Assembly: GCF_000208745.1 (NCBI RefSeq)
Contig: NC_030858.1
Span: 31,782,721 to 31,846,720, forward strand
Source of the DNA: Theobroma cacao
Lineage: Eukaryota; Streptophyta; Magnoliopsida; Malvales; Malvaceae
Length of the DNA stretch: 64,000 bases
Reading direction: 5' to 3'
This document shows, piece after piece, positions 60,422 through 64,000 of this stretch. Numbering within the stretch: the first letter of the stretch is position 1; each line of letters starts with the position of its first letter. Position numbers and translations under genes: made by a program. Under the pieces are notes generated by a model that saw only the letters and a program-made list of their open reading frames with translations, was not told the DNA's origin and ran no database searches.

Positions 60422-61154
60422 CCTTTCTCTCCCTACAAATGCACTTCTAGCTTTTTTCAAATCCTGAAGAAGAAAAGGTTTTTGGCTTTTAAAAAGACAG
60501 AGGGGAAAGGAGAATATGAGGCCGTTGGAAATCAATGTTGAAAAACTGTGGGCGTGGTCAGGTCAGGCATTGTCGTTTTTCGATAAACTTTTAGGCTGAA
60601 GCTGATAAACTTCTTTGTTGAAGCGTTACCAGACTTTGAAAAACCACAGCCGCAGGGTCAGCACTTCGATGCATTGTGTCGTCATTTGTGCAGGCTTTGG
60701 TAAAAAAGTTGGGCGCTTGGTGGAGCTTGCTCACTGGCTGAATCAGTCATGTTCTATTTACAAATTAGGATTCATGGCTTGTATCTATATCTTTTACTTA
60801 CTGTACTTTGGAATATTTTTATCTAACAAGTAATTTTCATGTATATTTTTATATTATTTTGTTGGCTTTCCCAATCAAAGAAATAATACTGAAAGAATGG
60901 AAATCTTTTCTCCATATATAAATGCTTCATTGATCCAGTTAATTTTGAGTGGTACAAGACAAATTCAGAGTATTTACAAAAAAAAAATGAATGAATGAAT
61001 CACTTTACATAAACAAATTTTCTAATTAAAAAGTAGTACCAAAGAGGGGAGATTGAAAAAAACATATAAATGCACAAGAGAAAGGTCAACAGCATCAGCT
61101 CTGCACATCATTCTTCAATCTTCATGATTAGGCATGCCTAGTGGAATTGTTAGA
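60422..61154. other. Intergenic region
   Basis: It contains the possible leader of the small gene at 60230-60421 and the downstream side of the pectinesterase pseudogene. Nothing else is recognised. Confidence 0.4.
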
Positions 61155-62631
61155 TTAGGCAGTTGCAGCTTTCCTGAAACGGGCTGGCGTTGATTTGATC
61201 CAATCTTGCCACCAATCATGTTCTTTGTCAAGCAAGGCTGGCCTCTTCGCCTGTCAACTCTCGTGACCATTCAACCCTTTTCTTTGTATTGGCTCCAGGT
61301 CCATAACATTTATATTCTCTATACAAAACCGAGCTGTAGAATCAAGAATCAACGGAAGACAATTACATATTCGTTCAGTTTCCAAAATTTTACTACAATA
61401 ATGAAGAAAGGAACGAAGACACCTGAGCTTTTTATTTTATTGGTTACCTTTGCTTGGACGAGTCTCCCCTGTCATCCCACCCTTGGGGCAGAATCGCATG
61501 AGACATATAGGTAAGGGCAAAAACAACCACCCAAGAGAGTAAAGCCTGTGTCCTCAGAAGGTGACTCCCTGCGTTGGGCTGTGATAGCTGCATCTCCTTC
61601 CGAGGGTGAATGCAAATGGCACCTCTGAAAAAAATCCCAAGAGAAATCCACTTGTAAGCTATACATGGCAGCTATATATTGCTAAGATTGGCATCTATGT
61701 ATGATCAGGTTCTTGAATGTGTTACCTCAAAAAGAGAAGCGGCATTCCACAAATGAAGTCGACAGCTCCTTCAATGTAACAACTGCTGTAGTAGTGTCTT
61801 TCGGTGTCATCTAGCAAGGTATCCTGATAGAATAAAATTCTGCTTCCGAAGAAACCTACCCTATCTCGAGATACCCTCAATGCTACTGCTTTGGCACCAG
61901 CTCCATGCGTGTTCTAGAGATGAAAGAGAAGACACAGAAGATTAGTTATTTATTGCTTTATATATTTCATTTCTGGATTTTATGAATTTAAATAGGAACT
62001 TTAAATAAATTTATGTGAGTAAAAATAAAAAAGTAATATTTTGAATCTGATTTTCAGGTCACTCGGTGTTCACTTTATTTTATAAATTGTCAGGTTATCA
62101 TAATTCATAAATGAGTATGGAATTTGACAAAAAATAAAAAACATGGTATATATTAAGAGATGACCCTTTGTCAAACATTTTGCCAATTAATCTTGTTTGT
62201 TAAGGCCAAAATACATTTATTTAGTATCAAAAGAATGTACCTGAATTGTGAGGTATCGGGCAACAAAATCAGAAGCCAACACAGAGAAGGTAGGAGATTC
62301 AAATATATTCTCACAATCATCCCAAGTTATCATCGTGCCATTTTGCCTTTGAACCACTTATTGTCATGAAGAGCTTGTCCGCAAGCACAACAATCTTTTC
62401 TTTGTAGATCCCAGGCTTGACCAAAATGAACACAACTTCTTTGTTGTTGGATGGCACGGCGTCAATGGCATCCTGTATTTTCCTGTAGTCTCCCTTCCCT
62501 GATGGATCAACTCTTATAAGTATGGCCACAGGAATTTCAGCAGCGTCGATTGGTCGAGAACTAGCCATGAACATGATCATGAGTAAACTTAGGAGAAAGA
62601 TGCAGGTGTAAATAGAATAACTAGGAGCCAT
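61155..62631 (-). pseudogene. Pectinesterase pseudogene
   Basis: Four exon-like blocks remain: 62631-62241, 61913-61726, 61624-61448 and 61333-61155, with GT-AG borders still intact. Block 1 has a signal peptide (hydrophobic up to ASSRPIDAAE), then RVDPSGKGDYRKIQDAIDAV and VKPGIYKEKI, the start of a pectinesterase. Block 2 has the catalytic-region phrases FYQDTLLDD and GAVDFICG (Asp of QDT and Asp of DFI). Block 3 has AAITAQRRES and the end of ILPQGWDD. Block 4 has EYKCYGPGA and the end TPARFRKAATA. The gene is broken by an extra A at about 62337, a missing A at about 61746, a loss of about 20 codons including the GRPW region at about 61525, and two more frame changes near 61230 and 61190. 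A cell-wall role is past. Confidence 0.88.
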
Positions 62632-64000
62632 CGTTGGCAATTTGTTAATCTTGATCAAGGTTATGAACAAGTGAACAAAGAAAGGAATTAGTGTTAAACT
62701 GGTTTATGAACAACTTAAACTTAAGGCTGTTCTTTTATGTACATATCTGGGGCTGTTTTCTTGCCATCTAAGTGTGATATTAAACTTTTATACATCTATT
62801 TCGAGCAAGCGTGTGTACGTTATATCAGGACAAGGGTTGAGAGGGTAGCCCCTAACACAGGTAGCCGGGAACTAGATAAATTTGGAGGAACTCCTGGCCT
62901 ATAGCCGCCTTTGATTTTGTTTAGGCTTAAGTATAACCTTGCATAAATGATAATCAATAATAAGCCATAAGATCATTGTGAGATTATTTTTCTTTTAATT
63001 ATGAATCAAAAAGAAAATTAATGAAATGACTTAGATCAAATTGAGTTCTAACTCAATGAATTCATAATAAGATTATGATCACGTTTAGTCAAGGAGAATT
63101 CTTATTGAAATTTTATAACTAAATCAAGATTGTTTAGAACTAAATAACAATTGATTATCATATTGAATTCATAAGAGATGAATCATAAAGCATTCCAAAC
63201 CCAGTTAATCGCATGAACTAACATTTGAGAGAATTTCATCATATAACCAATGATGAACGACTTATGATATGAAAGTATACATAAAAGTTATGAATATAAC
63301 ACCCTAAAGGAAAGTAAATACGTTTACTTGGTAAGATTTCTATACATGATAGAAATAATGGGAGCTAATGATACTTTAAAGGTCAAGGGTCATGAAATTA
63401 TGAAATCCAATAAATAAGATCTGTGCACAAAGATTGATTTAATGGGATGCATAAAGATGCATAATTCATCCGGTAGATACAAACCATTAGTAGGATGCAT
63501 ATTGATGCACTACTCATATAAAATGAGTCTACTAAATGATTCAACATGATCAATTGGATAATAATTTCCATTCAATGTAATAAATTCCAAGTAGTTGAAT
63601 ATATTGAATAAGATAAATATATTTTGTGCAAATCATAAGGTTGGTGAGAGTAAGATAAGTTATTCATTAAAAGTGTATAAGATACATTTGCCAGTCTAGG
63701 AAAAACAAAATAAGACTAAAGAGTTAGAACCTAAAAGGGACTCAACAAAAGAATTTAGAATGACATGTAACATAGAGAGAATCTTGAGTGTTAAAAGTGA
63801 CATAAAGTCATGATTAAGTAGTTATATTTGAATGGTTCCAAAACAAGAGATAATTGCATGATTATATCTATAATCAATTACAAACCTTGTGTTTAGGCTA
63901 CAAAAGGAGAGATATTTAAATCATCGATTTAATAAACCAGTAAATGATTTCTAGTTGTTAAAGTAACAACAAGAGCCATAATAACGAAATCAAGGTCTCG
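62632..64000. other. Non-coding region at the right edge
   Basis: About 62632-62700 is the former leader of the pectinesterase. The stretch 62930-64000 is uniformly AT-rich and looks like part of a repeat (repeated words GATGCATA and TGATGCA near 63440-63510), but I cannot name it. There is no open frame of note. Confidence 0.35.

Noticed and set aside
60118..60450. 110-codon plus-strand frame opposite the small membrane protein
   Set aside because: His/Pro-rich composition without family resemblance. More likely the shadow, though this is not certain.

Overview
The window is nuclear DNA of a flowering plant, almost certainly a eudicot. Every gene has its best recognisable match among Arabidopsis-type families, introns are GT-AG (two are GC-AG), intergenic DNA is very AT-rich, and LTR retrotransposons are nested in one another. 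I cannot name the species; a woody rosid would fit, but that is inference.

The two ends are genic. The left arm holds a degenerate copia 3' end (1-1368), a P-class PPR gene like Arabidopsis At5g18475 (2549-4141, +), a histone-fold gene of the DPB3-1/NF-YC10 type (4457-6839, +, four coding exons), a fasciclin-like arabinogalactan protein of the FLA11/FLA12 type (8827-9576, +) and an INDETERMINATE DOMAIN zinc-finger gene (17366-15471, -, three exons). The right arm holds a NAC transcription factor (51344-53437, +, three exons), the Qc-SNARE SYP71 (56492-54015, -, nine exons, the last very short), SEC61 beta (58570-58247, -), a possible small membrane protein (60421-60230, -) and a pectinesterase pseudogene with several frameshifts (62631-61155, -).

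The middle, about 19.5-46 kb, is a transposon cluster. A LINE RNase H relic (19560-19871) lies beside a full-length copia element (19896-31435, minus orientation) flanked by a perfect CACTT target duplication. A non-autonomous gypsy element that has lost one LTR (22438-26771) sits in the copia reverse transcriptase, and an unrelated 1.78-kb insertion (29485-31264) sits in one copia LTR. To the right is a Mutator-like (MULE) transposase relic split at its first catalytic Asp by a second gypsy element of the same type (35233-43100). That element carries gag and protease but no reverse transcriptase or integrase. The MULE is flanked by two arrays in opposite orientation that share the core ATGGCGTGTAACA: a 1.4-kb array with 143-bp and about 69-bp periods (32310-33730) and a 0.55-kb array with shorter units (44935-45490). 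This foldback-like architecture is the most unusual feature of the window. A separate 1.2-kb hairpin element with about 330-bp inverted arms lies at 47523-48760.

The host genes serve unrelated jobs (organelle RNA processing, chromatin, cell wall, development, secretion). I see no pathway cluster; they are ordinary neighbours around a repeat-rich island.
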